The notes under the pieces: model-generated
What the model saw: only the letters and a program-made list of their open reading frames with translations
Told to the model about the DNA's origin: nothing
Database searches by the model: none
Part shown: piece after piece, positions 1-11,240 of the stretch
Numbering within the stretch: position 1 is the stretch's first letter
Layout of the letters: the number at the start of each line of letters is the position of its first letter
Position numbers and translations under genes: made by a program
NCBI RefSeq assembly: GCF_905171765.1
Contig: NC_053390.1
Coordinates: forward strand, 308,640,984-308,704,983
Length of the DNA stretch: 64,000 nucleotides
Reading direction: 5' to 3'
Origin: Bufo bufo
Taxonomy: Eukaryota > Chordata > Amphibia > Anura > Bufonidae

Positions 1-760
1 GGTGGCACTTTTTACTGGTACATTATTGGGTGGCACTATGGGGGCATCTATGGGGCACTTCTTACTCGCACATTATTGGGGGCACTATGGGGGCATCTAC
101 TGAGGCCACAAAGAAGGGGTATTTTATATGGGGGAAGAGGGGAGAGGAACACTATGGGGGCTTCTACTGAGGCCACAAAGAAGGAGTATTTTATATGGGG
201 GTCTCTGTATAGGGGTATTTTTTACTGGGGAACATTATGGTGGGTACTATGGGGAAGGGGAGAGAGGAGTACTAGGGGCTCAATTATGGGGGGCACTAAG
301 AAGGGGTATTTTTTATTCAAATTATGGGGGACACTAAGGGCATCTACTGGGGCACTATATATGGGGCATTTTATATTGGTACATTATGAGGGGCACTAGG
401 AAGAAGGGGGAGAGGAGCACTATGGGGCATTTACTGGGGGCACTATATAGGGGTATTTTATACTGGCACATTATGGGGGCACTATGGGGACATTAGCTTA
501 ACTGGGGGCATTAAAAGGGGGTATTTTTTGCACTGGCACATTATAAGGAGAATTATTACTACTGGGGGGCATTATTATGGGCTTTATTACTACTGGGGGT
601 CCATGGGGAACATGATGGGGCACAATGGGGACATGTTGGGGGCACTGTAGGAGCACTATTACTACCATAGTAGTATGCTCTAGCAGAAAATTATTCCTAT
701 TGGTGGGACTTTTGGGAGCACTATTACTGTGGGGGCACCTTGGCACAGTATCAACTTACC
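1..760. repeat. Degenerate GGGGGCACTATG-type minisatellite
   Basis: Irregular repetition of GGGGGCACTATGGGG blocks alternating with TATTTTATA and GGCACATTATG blocks. The open frames here are translations of the repeat. The reverse complement of the same repeat lies at 18180-18660, and a third, thinner copy lies near 26340-26500. Confidence 0.75.
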
Positions 761-1334
761 ACAATTATTTTTGGGGGACGTTATGTTTACACTATTAGTG
801 TCAGGGGCACTATCTGCTGGGCGCAGTTATTTTAGGGCACTGTGTGCCAATATTTATTGAAGGGCACTATCTCCATGGTACTACTGTTATCAGGGGGTTT
901 ACATATTTCTGCAGTATAATATTGGGGAGCACAGCGGCACAGTATTGCAGGTGGTAGGATGATATGTCCAGAAGATGGGAGGATGATGGAAAAGTAGTAA
1001 ACTAAGATTTTGTTTGTCAAACTGCAGAGACGAGAAATGGCTGAAAAATGGTGGTCTGGTCAGAAGGTATGAAAGGAGAAGATGAGGAAAGAGAATATCT
1101 ACATCAAAGAGACATCACTGGATGTAAGAGGTATGTGGCGCTGTATTACCCTGTATGAAGAAATGGATGGTGGGGTTAGTAGTACAGTACTATCTGCACA
1201 TTGTAAAAAAAAAAAAAAGTCATCTGCAAAATACTATATATTTGTGTCAGAAGTTGTGCTTTTTTAATTTTTAGAATAATGATACAACCATTTTATTTGA
1301 TACTTTTGTGCTGATTCTTTTTTTTTTCTCTATA

Positions 1335-1500
1335 TTAAGGGACACTATAGTCACCAGAACCACAACAGCTAAACGTAGTAGTTCTGGTGTCTATAGCATG
1401 TCTCTGCAAGCTTTTTAATGTAAACATTGCTTTTTCAGAAAAAAAGGCAGTATTTACATTACTGCCAAGGAACACCTCTAGTGGCCACTCATCATTATTA
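1335..1500. repeat. Small TTAA-started double-hairpin repeat
   Basis: It begins TTAAGGGACACTATAGTCAC. The first stem pairs the CTATAG-CACCAGAAC side with GTTCTGGTG-CTATAG around 1345-1396. A second stem pairs GTAAACATTGC-type sequence with GCAGTATTTAC around 1418-1460. This matches the style of a short non-autonomous element. The right boundary is uncertain. Confidence 0.4.
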
Positions 1501-1952
1501 AAGTTTACTAATTTACAAGGTGTGTGGATTTTTTTTCGTTTGTTTGTGTGTTGTGGTGGAGGGCGTGATTGCATGCTAGAGTGTGGGAAGGTAGGATCCA
1601 GGGGGCCCAAGTAAATTTTTGCCCAGGGTCCAATCAATATTAAAGATGGCCCTGGAAATGACCCCAGAATGTTTTCATCCGCATGATGGGGAGATGGAGC
1701 GGCGACCATGCCGGCATCAGAAGCGATGCAGGTGCCGGGGAGTGAGGTAAGTACAACCTCTGTGAGGGGTCCGGGCATATGAGGGGCATTATAGATCTTG
1801 GATAACCCTTTTAATGCTTGCACTTCCTTTAATCTCTATACTGCTGCCAGTTGACAAGGGGGGACAATATGTGGACCATAAACCAACAGTGAAATCCTGA
1901 ACAGTAGTTGTATCATCATTTTCTTCACCTGTTTTAGGCGTAGAAAATTGTC

Positions 1953-1988
1953 TAAATGTAAGCCAGCTAGAAAGCTGGCTTACATTTA
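1953..1988. repeat. Perfect 16-bp inverted repeat, 4-nt loop
   Basis: Arms 1953-1968 and 1973-1988 are perfectly complementary (core AAGCCAGCT / AGCTGGCTT). The preceding bases (CACCTGTTTTAGGCGTAGAAAA) recur in altered form at about 28400-28425, so this is a dispersed hairpin repeat rather than a unique site. Confidence 0.7.
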
Positions 1989-2193
1989 GGTTGGAGTTGG
2001 ATGCGCCGAAGTTATGGAGAGGCCGGCACCCTTTAAGGCAGACAAACACTCTGCACCTTTTTTGAACTGGTTGCTAATCCACTATTCCATTGTGGGATAT
2101 GGATGTTGACCAAACTGCCTTTAGATATGTTCAGGCACCATAAGACTTATTCTCCCAGACAAGTGCCAATGGAGACTCAGTGATTAGAGATGA

Positions 2194-2232
2194 GCGAATC
2201 GACTTCGGATGAAACATCCGAAGTCGATTCGC
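2194..2232. repeat. Perfect 18-bp inverted repeat, 3-nt loop
   Basis: Arms 2194-2211 and 2215-2232 pair perfectly around AAA. The flank AGAGATGAGCGAA recurs at about 15728 with a different continuation, which marks it as part of a dispersed repeat family. Confidence 0.7.
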
Positions 2233-2239
2233 ATAAAAT

Positions 2240-3105
2240 CGGTGATCTTTGTCAGACAGCAATTCTCCAATGTACTTCTACTCTACACCTCCTCTTTGCA
2301 TGCTTCTAAAGTATATCTCTCCTATTTTTCTTTGCTTATTCTGCATCTTTCCTTTGCTTATGGCTGATTCAATCCAGAGCATGGGTCAGCTAGGTCTTCT
2401 CCCATCAGCCTCTTGGCTGTTCTGATGACTTATTCTGGACTAAACTAGACTAGACTGACTCTAATAGGCTCCTCCCTGGGAGAAGAGGATATAACTCCAC
2501 CTAGTGGTCGGTGGATGCGGCCTGTTATCTCAAACTAGCAATTACAGAAGTATGCATTAAATCACAGTTTTGGTCTTTAACTGCATCAATGTAAGAAATG
2601 CGCAGCAAAACCCTTTTTGCAGTGGAGCACTGTCGTAGCAGTGGGACACTGCATAATCATTCAGATTCCTAGCAAGGTAGGGTAAGATATGTATATATAT
2701 ACTGTATATACATATATTCATAAAAATTTGTAAAAGATAGGTACCATAGACATCATCTACTTGAGCCTCTCCACTTGACAGACTGAAACCTTGGGCCAAG
2801 GTTATCCTTTTACAATTGCTTGGCCAGAAGTCTAGTGGGAATGCTGGACATAAGCTTAAGATGTAGAAAATATGGACCACTATAAGTTAAAGGGTCACTA
2901 ACTTTTCAAAAAACATTTGATATTATCATAGAGACATACCAAAAGTTTAGATTGAGCACTGAGACCCCACAGATCCCTAGAACGAGAGCAGCTCACGCAT
3001 AACGTGCTCTCTCTTCTCACTGATGAGGACAGAATTGATGGGTCCGCTTCTCTTCACTCGTTCTGTGGATTGGTGGGTGTCTCAGTGCTCAGACCCCAGT
3101 GCATA
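2240..3105. other. Unassigned intergenic DNA
   Basis: No coding frame or recognisable element was identified. A TA-rich tract lies at about 2691-2724. Its last bases are the target DNA of the Ty3/Gypsy insertion that starts at 3111. Confidence 0.5.
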
Positions 3106-3110
3106 GAGAC

Positions 3111-3746
3111 TGTCACGAGGGTGTCAGGAGCCACGCCTGACTCCGTTATACCCGGGGTCAGGAAGTCGCAGCGGTTGGCTGCACGCTCTATGTAAGATAG
3201 GGCTGTTTCCTTGTGGTAATTTTCTGGGTTTGCTTTGCAAACCCTTTTGGCTCACTCAGGGATCCGTAGCTCCTTCTTCTCAGCTGTTCCTTGTCCAGCA
3301 CTCCCAAACCTCCTTATATTCCCCTCTCACACTTCTCTGGTTGCCAGATATAGAGCTTCCTGCCTGGACATCTATTCTGACCCTCTGGAGCTGTGTTGCT
3401 GCGTTCTCTGGTAGTTGGTCCAGAACGCTACCCTCCGGATCCCTGTTGGACCTTTGTCGTCTATTGTGGTCGCCCACCTGGGTGTATGTGTTTGTCTATT
3501 TTGTCTGTCCTCTCCCTGGTGTTTCCCTCTTAGTGACAGTGGTGCGGACTAGTGATCACTATCTAGGGCTCATTTTAGGGAAAGCCAGGGTTTAGGCACG
3601 TGATCGCCGCACAGGTGAGGAACCCGTCTAGGGACGTCAGGGCAGTCAGGTGCCAGCCGCAAGGTGAGTTAGGGGTCACCACCTTTCCCTCTCCCTTGGG
3701 CAGGGCTTTCCCTTTTTCCTCCCTGTGCGTGACGCCGGTCATTACA
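3111..3746 (+). repeat. 5' LTR of outer chromodomain element
   Basis: Starts TGTCACGAGG and ends GGTCATTACA, matching 13545-14193 apart from scattered substitutions and a 13-bp gap near 3554. The sequence following it, TTATATCTGGCCC, has no immediate TGG, so the tRNA primer is not assigned. The related inner element also has TATATCTGGCC near its LTR edge. Confidence 0.93.
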
Positions 3747-3816
3747 TTATATCTGGCCCTTATTTTGTGTAGGTAAAAAAAATATATATATTTTTTTTAC
3801 CTACTTAGAATCCAGT

Positions 3817-4678
3817 ATGGATCAAATTGCTGCTCTGTCCAAACAATTTCATGGCCTGTCTTTGGAGGTGGCAGGATTGAAGGCGTCGGTCCTCCAGCAA
3901 CAGCAGCAATTACAACTGACCGCAAGCCCAGCGGTTGCTACTGGTAACCAGGTTGTTGCGGAACCCAAGGTCCCTCTCCCTGACAGATTTTCTGGGGGAA
4001 GGGACAAGTTTTTGACATTCCGTGAGGCCTGTAAATTATATTTTAAACTGCGCCCTTACTCCTCTGGTAATGAAGAACAGCGGGTGGGGGTTGTTATTTC
4101 CCTGCTGCAGGGGGACCCGCAGTCCTGGGCGTTCTCTTTACCTACTGATTCCCAGGCTCTTCGGTCAGTGGATGAGTTTTTTCGGGGCCTTGGGTCTCAT
4201 ATATGACGACCCTGACCGAGTCGCACTGGCTGAATCAAGATTAAGGAGACTCTTACAAGGAGAGCGGCCGGTAGAGGAGTATTGCTCTGAATTCCGTAGG
4301 TGGGCTACGGATACCCAATGGAACGACCCGGCTCTCAGGAGTCAGTTCTGCTCTGGGTTATCCGAAAGGGTTAAGGATGCGCTTGCATTATTTGAGACCC
4401 CCTTTTCCCTTGATGCGGTTATGTCCCTTTCTATCCGAATAGATAGACGCCTTAGGGACAGGTTGAAAAAACCGGAGCAATTGGTAACCCCTCCCAAGCA
4501 GCAGTTAGTCTGTACGGACTTAGACGAGCCTATGCAGCTAGGAGGAACTACTCGTCAGGTCCGTCCTCCTGAGGCTCGCCATAGGCGTGGGGTTTGTTTT
4601 TTTTGTGGGGAGAGGGGTCATTTCATTAATGTCTGTCCTTCTTTCCTCAGAAACAAAAGACCGTCAGAAAACTACTAA
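3817..4678 (+). pseudogene. gag: Gag of outer chromodomain element, frameshifted
   Basis: Structural capsid-type protein of the Ty3/Gypsy element. It starts MDQIAALSKQ at 3817 and stays open to about 4185. An extra base in the TTCGGGGCC stretch (about 4183-4188) then ends the frame at 4206. The homologous reading continues one frame over to the stop at 4676-4678. Alignment with the intact inner Gag (10279-11124) places the lesion between the EFF and the LIYDDPD motifs. Near the C terminus the second frame carries a CX2CX4HX4C zinc knuckle ([14 protein letters not shown]), the nucleic-acid-binding part. About 285 residues in total, like the inner copy. Confidence 0.9.
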
Positions 4679-4689
4679 CCCCAGGCTGT

Positions 4690-6306
4690 GTGGAGGATGT
4701 CAGCCGGGGGGTATACGTTTCCTCCATACGTACATCGCAATTTGTGTTGCCAGCGGTTATTGTTTTTGGTGTTAAGACGGAGACTATTTCTTTCTTTCTA
4801 GACAGTGGAGCAGAGGTAAATTTGATAGATGCCCATTTTGCCCACACTATGGGTATGTCTCTCTGTACGCTACAGAGACCTATTCCCATATTCGCTATTG
4901 ATTCTGCTCCTCTGTCTCAGAGAAACCTCACCCACATTGTTCATAATTTACACCTTCGGGTAGGGGACCACCATAACGAGATGCTTTCATGTTATGTTCT
5001 GGAGGGGCTTCCCACTCCGGTAGTGCTGGGTCTTCCCTGGTTGGTAGCGGACAATCCAGTGGTGGATTGGCAGGCCAGGGAGATATCGGAGTGGAGTGAG
5101 CATTGCAGAGAAAATTGCTTAAATAGCAATTGCTTAGTCACCTCCATAACTACCCTACCTACATTTATTTCGGATTTTGAGGATGTTTTTTCTGAAAAGG
5201 GTTGTCAGAAGTTACCACCTCATCATCCTTATGATTGCCCGGTTAACCTTATTCCCGGCGCAAAATTACCCAAGACCAGGTTATATAATCTTTCGGGTCC
5301 AGAGAGACAAGCCATGAAAGATTATATCTCCGAGAGCTTGGCTAAGGGACACATCAGACCCTCTTCTTCACCCGTGGCTGCAGGGTTTTTCTTCGTTAAA
5401 AAGAAAGATGGGGGCCTGCGTCCTTGCCTAGACTTTCGAGAATTAAATCGGATAACTATCCGAGACCCATACCCTCTTCCTCTCATTCCTGACCTGTTTA
5501 ACCAGATTGCGGGTGCTAGGTGGTTCTCCAAACTTGATCTTAGGGGGGCCTACAATCTGATTCGTATTAAGGAGGGGGATGAGTGGAAGACAGCTTTTAA
5601 CACCCCTGAGGGGCATTATGAAAATCTAGTTATGCCTTTCGGTCTGACCAATGCTCCTGCCGTCTTTCAACATTTCGTTAATGACATTTTTAGTCATCTA
5701 ATCGGCAGGTTTGTGGTAATATACCTAGATGATATTTTAATTTATTCGTCTGATCTGAGAACACATGAGGTGCATGTCAGACAAGTACTGCAGGTGCTAC
5801 GAACGAATAAATTATATGCTAAAATTGAAAAATGTGTCTTCGCCGTTCAGGAGATACAATTCCTAGGTTATTTTTTATCTGCTTCAGGTTTCCGTATGGA
5901 TCTTAGGAAGGTCCAGGCAATTTTAGATTGGGATCTTCCTGAGAACCTCAAAGCACTACAACGGTTTTTGGGCTTCGCAAATTTCTGTAGGAAATTCATT
6001 AAAAATTATTCACTTATTGTAAAACCCCTTACTGACATGACTAGGAAGGGGACTGATTTTTCTAAATGGTCTGACGCCGCTAAAGTTGCTTTTTCCTCTC
6101 TAAAAGAGAGGTTTACCTCAGCACCTGTACTAGTCCAACCTGATGTCTCTCAGCCTTTTATTGTTGAAGTCGATGCGTCAGAGGTGGGAGTGGGGGCGGT
6201 GCTGTCTCAGGGTCCGTCTCCTGGCAAATGGCGTCCTTGTGCTTTCTTTTCTAAAAAACTATCTGCAGCAGAAAAGAACTACGATATTGGCAATAGGGAA
6301 CTATTA
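4690..6306 (+). pseudogene. pol: Pol of outer element, part 1: protease and reverse transcriptase
   Basis: Open frame beginning at a GTG just after gag. The aspartic protease active site DSGA lies at about residue 38, followed by reverse transcriptase with the FRELNRIT and PFGLTNAP regions and the catalytic YLDD at 5722-5733. The RNase H start ([11 protein letters not shown]) is near 6163. The frame is cut in codon sequence GGGAACTATTA by the nested element. The few residues that follow to 6387 are read from the nested LTR and are not part of the protein. The domain resumes at 11866, so this is one gene in two pieces. No stop is seen within this part. Confidence 0.93.
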
Positions 6307-6955
6307 TGTCACGACCGCTATCCCAGCAGCAGTCGTGTCGCACCAGACGGAGGGGAAGGGGGACCCTTATCTACGGATGGGAAATAGAATGGCCACCCCT
6401 GACTAACCCTAAGCTGGCACCTGTCTGCCCTGATACCCTAGACGGGGTGTGAACCCGTGCGGCGAGCAGGATGCCTAAACCCTCAGTCGCCCTAACAAGA
6501 CTGGACTGGGGAAAGGCCGATGGGAGCGCTAGTCACCATCACTCACGTCTAGGAAAACAACAGGGGAAGACAGCAACAAACAAACAACAGCAGAAATAGA
6601 CTTATCCAGTCATGAGCAGAGAAGGCGATCCCAAACACGACAGTCCACGCCGGACAAGAGCTCCACAGCAACACCATCAAACGATCTCCTTCAAAGGTCA
6701 GAGTAGCACTGGAAGTAAGGACTATATCTGGCAATGACTGCAAGTGAAACTGAAACTAATATAGTATCTGGGAGTGGCAGACAGGACTCACCTGAGAAGG
6801 ATGCCTACAAACTCCCAGTCAGGACAAAAAGGTTCACAAGGCAAAACCTGGATGACATACCCTGAACCATGGAGCAAACTCACAAGCTATCGCGAGTAGC
6901 AAGTCGCTGCGACCTTCTCCTCCCAGACCTGTCTGGATCAGTCACAGTCGTGACA
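6307..6955 (-). repeat. 3' LTR of inner chromodomain element
   Basis: A 649-bp terminal repeat. On the element strand it starts TGTCACGACTGTGACTG and ends GCGGTCGTGACA. Compared with the other copy (11241-11860) it has 29 extra bases at 6307-6335, its outer edge. The last codons of pol run into this LTR (stop near 6880). Confidence 0.92.
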
Positions 6956-9900
6956 GTACCCCCCTTTCTACGAGGGGCCCCCGGACCCTCAAGACCAGGC
7001 CTCTCCGGATGGGAGCTATGAAAAGCCCGAATGAGTCTGTCCGCTTTTATCTCTGATGCTGGAACCCACATTCTCTCTTCGGAACCATAACCTTTCCAGT
7101 GCACCAGGTACTGAAGAGAGCGGCGAACATATTGTGAATCAACAATCTTTTCTACCTGAAACTCAAGACTGCCATCAACAACCACCGGTGGAGGCGGTAG
7201 CGGCAATGGTTCAGGAGGTTCTACATATCTCTTAAGCAGAGACCTGTGGAAGACATTATGGATCCTTAGAGTCTGAGGTAGCTCCAGACGAAAAGTCACC
7301 GGGTTAATGATCTTAATTACCCTATAAGGACCAATAAATCTCGGACCTAATTTCCACGAGGGAACCTTCAACTTGATATTTCTGGTAGACAACCACACCA
7401 AGTCATTCACCCCAAGGTCCGGACCTTCAGAGCGCTTCCTATCAGCCACACGTTTGTATCTACCACCCATTCTCTTCAAACTTTCTTGCACACTCTGCCA
7501 CACTGAAGAAACTGAAGACGCAAATCGTTCCTCCTCGGGAATCCCAGACGGCCCCCCCTCACTAAACGTACAAAACTGAGGATGGAAACCATACGCACCA
7601 AAAAATGGTGACTTATCGGTAGATTCTTGACGACGATTATTAATGGCAAACTCGGCTAACGGTAAATAAGATGACCATTCCTCCTGATTTTCGGAAACAA
7701 AGCATCTCAAATATGTCTCTAGGTTTTGATTGGTACGTTCAGTCTGACCGTTGGACTGTGGATGGAAAGATGAAGAAAACGACAGATGAACCCCTAAACG
7801 AGAACAAAAAGCTTTCCAAAATTTAGAAACAAATTGGGTACCACGATCCGAAACAATATCGGAAGGGACCCCGTGAAGCTTCACGATGTGGTCAATAAAA
7901 ACCTGAGCCAGTGTGTTAGCATTAGGCAATGCGGCAAGAGCAATAAAGTGCACAATTTTACTGAATCTGTCAACAACTACAAGAATAACAGTCTTCCCCG
8001 CTGATACTGGTAGATCCGTAATGAAATCCAATAATAGGTGCGTCCAAGGCCTGTTGGGGATGGCCAGAGGTAAAAGACGCCCTGCCGGACGAGTATGATC
8101 TACCTTAGAACGAGCACAGGTAGCACATGCAGACACAAAATTCAACACCTCCTGGCGCCATTTAGGCCACCAGAACCAACGAGACACTAACTCAGAGGTT
8201 GCCCTACTACCTGGGTGTCCTGCCAGTGTGGAGTTATGGTGTTCTTTTAGTATCTCCAGTCGTAAATTTTCTGGCACAAACAGTTTACCCGAGGGGCAGG
8301 AGGCCGGGGCGTCCCCCTGAGCTTCCAACACCCTCCCCTCCAAACCTGAGTGTAATGCAGAGACCACCACCCCCTTTTGCAAAATGGGCTCTGGTACATC
8401 AACATCACCCCCTCCAGGAAAACTTCGGGACAATGCATCCGCCTTAGTATTTTTTGCCCCCGGGCGATAGGTTATTACAAAATTAAACCTAGTAAAAAAT
8501 AACGACCACCGAGCCTGTCTAGGGGTGAGACGTTTAGCAGACTCCAGATATAATAAGTTTTTGTGATCAGTAATCACCGTGACGGGATGAACCGCCCCCT
8601 CCAAAAAATGACGCCACTCCTCAAAGGCCAACTTAATAGCCAAAAGTTCCCTGTTGCCAATATCATAGTTCCTTTCTGCAGTAGACAACTTCTTCGAAAA
8701 GAAAGCACACGGACGCCATTCACCAGGGGACGGGCCCTGAGATAGTACCACTCCCACCCCCACCTCTGATGTGTCAACCTCTACAATAAAAGGAAGCGAG
8801 ACATCTGGCTGTACGAGAATAGGGGCCGAGATGAATCTCTCCTTCAGAGATGTAAAGGCAGTTTTGGCTGCATGTGACCATTTGGAAAAATCGGATCCCT
8901 TTCGGGTCATGTCCGTCAGTGGTTTGACCACCAAGGAATAGTTCTTAATAAACTTTCTATAAAAATTGGCAAACCCCAGGAAGCGTTGCAATGCCTTCAG
9001 GTTCTCAGGCAGATCCCAGTCCATAATCGCCCGGACTTTCTCTGGATCCATGCGGAAACCTGAATCTGACAACACATACCCCAGAAATGGCGGTTCTTTT
9101 ACGGCGAACACACATTTCTCTAATTTAGCAAACAATTTGTTGGCCCTTAATATCTGCAGCACTTGTCTCACATGGATCTTATGTGTATCCAGATCCGGGG
9201 AATAGACCAGGATGTCATCAAGATATATCACAACAAATCTCCCGATAAGGTGACTCAAAATATCGTTGACAAAATGTTGGAACACCGCAGGCGCATTAGT
9301 AAGACCAAATGGCATGACCAGATTTTCATAATGCCCTTCCGGAGTATTAAAAGCCGTTTTCCACTCATCCCCCTCTTTGATGTGAACCAGGTTATAGGCT
9401 CCTCTGAGATCCATTTTGGAGAACCATTTAGCACCAGCAACCTGATTAAAGAGGTCGGGAATGAGAGGAAGAGGATAGGGATCTCGGATAGTTATAGTTA
9501 TCCGGTTTAATTCCCGGAAATCCAGGCAAGGACGCAGGCCCCCATCTTTCTTTTTAACGAAAAAGAACCCTGCAGCCACGGGTGAAGAAGAGGGTCTGAT
9601 GTGTCCTTTAGCCAAACTCTCCGAAATATAATCTTGCATAGCCTTGCTCTCCGGGCCGGAAAGATTGTATAACCGGGTTTTAGGTAGTTTTGCCCCAGGT
9701 AATAGATTAATCGGGCAATCATATGGACGATGAGGTGGTAACCCCTGACAACCCTTCTCAGAGAACACATCCATAAAATCTGACAGAAAGGCAGGTAAAG
9801 ATGTTACAGAGAGTGTAGAGCACCTACTACTCAAGCAGTTGTCCTTACAATGTTCACTCCACTCCACAATCTCCCCGGCCTGCCAATCCACCACTGGATT

Positions 9901-10266
9901 GTGAGTCACCAGCCAGGGAAGCCCCAATACCATAGGAGCCGGAAGACCGTCCAGGACATAACAAGAGATATGCTCTTTATGGAGGTCCCCTACCTGCAGA
10001 TGGATATTATGGATGATCTGAGTTAACTCTCTCTGAGTAAGAGGGGAGGAGTCGATGGCAAAAACAGGAATAGTTCTGCATACCGGTTCCGGAGTAAAAC
10101 CCAGAGCCTGAGCAAACCGTGAATCCACCAAGTTGACCCCCGCCCCACTGTCCAAAAAAGACGGAACAGATCTCAGTTTTATTGCCCGCCTCAACGGTAG
10201 CGGACAACAAAAACTGAGACATGCGTATGGAGGAAACAAATACGCCCAGACTGTTCTCCTCCGCAC
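6880..10266 (-). CDS. pol: Gag-Pol-type polyprotein: PR-RT-RNaseH-IN-chromodomain (nearly intact)
   Basis: Retrotransposon polyprotein of 1128 readable residues. In order: protease DSGA at about residue 39; reverse transcriptase with YLDD (complement of 9214-9225); RNase H; integrase with an HHCC zinc region (EHHNSTLAGH ... CATC), then D, D and E of the catalytic core (LDFITD, SDRGTQF, TERTNQNLE); and a C-terminal chromodomain (YLVHWKGYGSEERMWVPASE) expected to steer integration to marked chromatin. Residues 1-35 look unlike the family. The proper protease N terminus (motif FVSSIRMSQF) lies in another frame at about 10235-10165, so one frameshift separates it. A two-residue IT duplication follows the FRELNR motif. 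The tail SQRLATR is encoded inside the LTR. Confidence 0.92.
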   Translation of the reverse strand: MRRRTVWAYLFPPYACLSFCCPLPLRRAIKLRSVPSFLDSGAGVNLVDSRFAQALGFTPEPVCRTIPVFAIDSSPLTQRELTQIIHNIHLQVGDLHKEHISCYVLDGLPAPMVLGLPWLVTHNPVVDWQAGEIVEWSEHCKDNCLSSRCSTLSVTSLPAFLSDFMDVFSEKGCQGLPPHRPYDCPINLLPGAKLPKTRLYNLSGPESKAMQDYISESLAKGHIRPSSSPVAAGFFFVKKKDGGLRPCLDFRELNRITITIRDPYPLPLIPDLFNQVAGAKWFSKMDLRGAYNLVHIKEGDEWKTAFNTPEGHYENLVMPFGLTNAPAVFQHFVNDILSHLIGRFVVIYLDDILVYSPDLDTHKIHVRQVLQILRANKLFAKLEKCVFAVKEPPFLGYVLSDSGFRMDPEKVRAIMDWDLPENLKALQRFLGFANFYRKFIKNYSLVVKPLTDMTRKGSDFSKWSHAAKTAFTSLKERFISAPILVQPDVSLPFIVEVDTSEVGVGVVLSQGPSPGEWRPCAFFSKKLSTAERNYDIGNRELLAIKLAFEEWRHFLEGAVHPVTVITDHKNLLYLESAKRLTPRQARWSLFFTRFNFVITYRPGAKNTKADALSRSFPGGGDVDVPEPILQKGVVVSALHSGLEGRVLEAQGDAPASCPSGKLFVPENLRLEILKEHHNSTLAGHPGSRATSELVSRWFWWPKWRQEVLNFVSACATCARSKVDHTRPAGRLLPLAIPNRPWTHLLLDFITDLPVSAGKTVILVVVDRFSKIVHFIALAALPNANTLAQVFIDHIVKLHGVPSDIVSDRGTQFVSKFWKAFCSRLGVHLSFSSSFHPQSNGQTERTNQNLETYLRCFVSENQEEWSSYLPLAEFAINNRRQESTDKSPFFGAYGFHPQFCTFSEGGPSGIPEEERFASSVSSVWQSVQESLKRMGGRYKRVADRKRSEGPDLGVNDLVWLSTRNIKLKVPSWKLGPRFIGPYRVIKIINPVTFRLELPQTLRIHNVFHRSLLKRYVEPPEPLPLPPPPVVVDGSLEFQVEKIVDSQYVRRSLQYLVHWKGYGSEERMWVPASEIKADRLIRAFHSSHPERPGLEGPGAPRRKGGTVTTVTDPDRSGRRRSQRLATRDSL

Positions 10267-10278
10267 AATCTGGGGACT

Positions 10279-11124
10279 CTAGTTTTCCGGCGGCTCCTTT
10301 GTTTGTGGTCTCTTGGGTTCTGAGGGACAAACCTTTACAAAATGACCCCTCCCCCCACAACGAAAACAAACCTCTGACCTACGGCGGAACTTAGGAGGAA
10401 TTACCCGTCTTGTGGCGCCCCCTATTTGCATTGGTTCGACTGGACCATAACAGACCGATCCCTGCCCTATAGAGGCCTCCGTAAAATTTAATAGTCTCTC
10501 CCTGAGTCGTCTGTCGATTCTTATGGACAGAGACATAGCAGCCTCAAGAGACCCAGGGACCTCGTATACCGCCAGCGCGTCTTTTAATTTTTCAGACAAC
10601 CCCTGGCAGAACTGACTCCTAAGGGCCGAGTCGTTCCATAACGTATCAGTAGCCCACCTACGGAATTCGGAACAATATAGTTCAGCAGACCGGTTCTCTT
10701 GCCGAAGTCTACGTAGCTTAGACTCAGCCAGTGAGACCCTGTCCGGGTCATCATATACGAGACCCAGGGCTTCAAAAAACTCCTCCACAGATCGTAAGGC
10801 CGGAGAGTCTGATGGTAGGGAGAAAGCCCAAGCCTGCGGATCTCCTTGCAGGAGAGAAATTACAATGCCCACCCGTTGTTCCTCACCGCCGGAGGATCTA
10901 GGGCGTAACCTGAAGAACAATTTGCAAGCTTCTCTGAAGGTTACAAATTGGTCTCTCCCTCCTGAGAACCTATCAGGTAAAGCCACTTTTGGCTCAGGAG
11001 TACCTTGGTTTCCCGTAGCAACGGTGGAACCCAAGGATTGCTGCTGCAGCACTGTTGCTTTTAATCCTGCCACTTCAAGGGATAACCCCTGTAATTGTTT
11101 CGCCAAAACCGAAACCGGATCCAT
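10279..11124 (-). CDS. gag: Gag of inner chromodomain element (intact)
   Basis: About 281 residues from MDPVSVLAKQ at 11124 to the stop at 10279. An upstream in-frame ATG at 11145 adds seven residues. I prefer the inner start because the outer element also begins MD. The capsid-like region carries the motif YCSEFRRWATDT. A zinc knuckle CFRC-GGRG-H-FVKV-C sits at the C terminus. It lies immediately upstream of pol, in the order expected for Ty3/Gypsy. No internal stop or frameshift is seen. Confidence 0.92.
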   Translation of the reverse strand: MDPVSVLAKQLQGLSLEVAGLKATVLQQQSLGSTVATGNQGTPEPKVALPDRFSGGRDQFVTFREACKLFFRLRPRSSGGEEQRVGIVISLLQGDPQAWAFSLPSDSPALRSVEEFFEALGLVYDDPDRVSLAESKLRRLRQENRSAELYCSEFRRWATDTLWNDSALRSQFCQGLSEKLKDALAVYEVPGSLEAAMSLSIRIDRRLRERLLNFTEASIGQGSVCYGPVEPMQIGGATRRVIPPKFRRRSEVCFRCGGRGHFVKVCPSEPKRPQTKEPPEN

Positions 11125-11240
11125 AGTGGAACAGACAAAACACAAAGCAAAACAGCAAGGAAAAAAAAAAAAAAGAAATGTCCCTTTTTTTTTTTTTTTT
11201 TTTTTAAAAGGCCAGATATACTGTCTTTTGAAAAAAATAG

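Larger units (their letters stand above)
1..1654. mobile_element. hAT-like non-autonomous element, right part only
   Basis: The element enters from outside the window. Its right end reads inward, on the minus strand, CAGGGCCATCTTTAATATTG, which is hAT-style. It is filled with degenerate short repeats and no coding capacity. The repeats match, in reverse orientation, those inside the complete element at 17840-25935, and the stretch 1075-1160 matches 26700-26785. I infer a shared family. The 8-bp target duplication cannot be tested because the other end is missing. A small hairpin repeat (1335-1500) lies inside it. Confidence 0.45.

Noticed and set aside
76..399. Glycine/tryptophan-rich open frame at the left edge
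   Set aside because: It reads through the GGGGCACTATG repeat and has a mirror counterpart in the array at 18279-18578.
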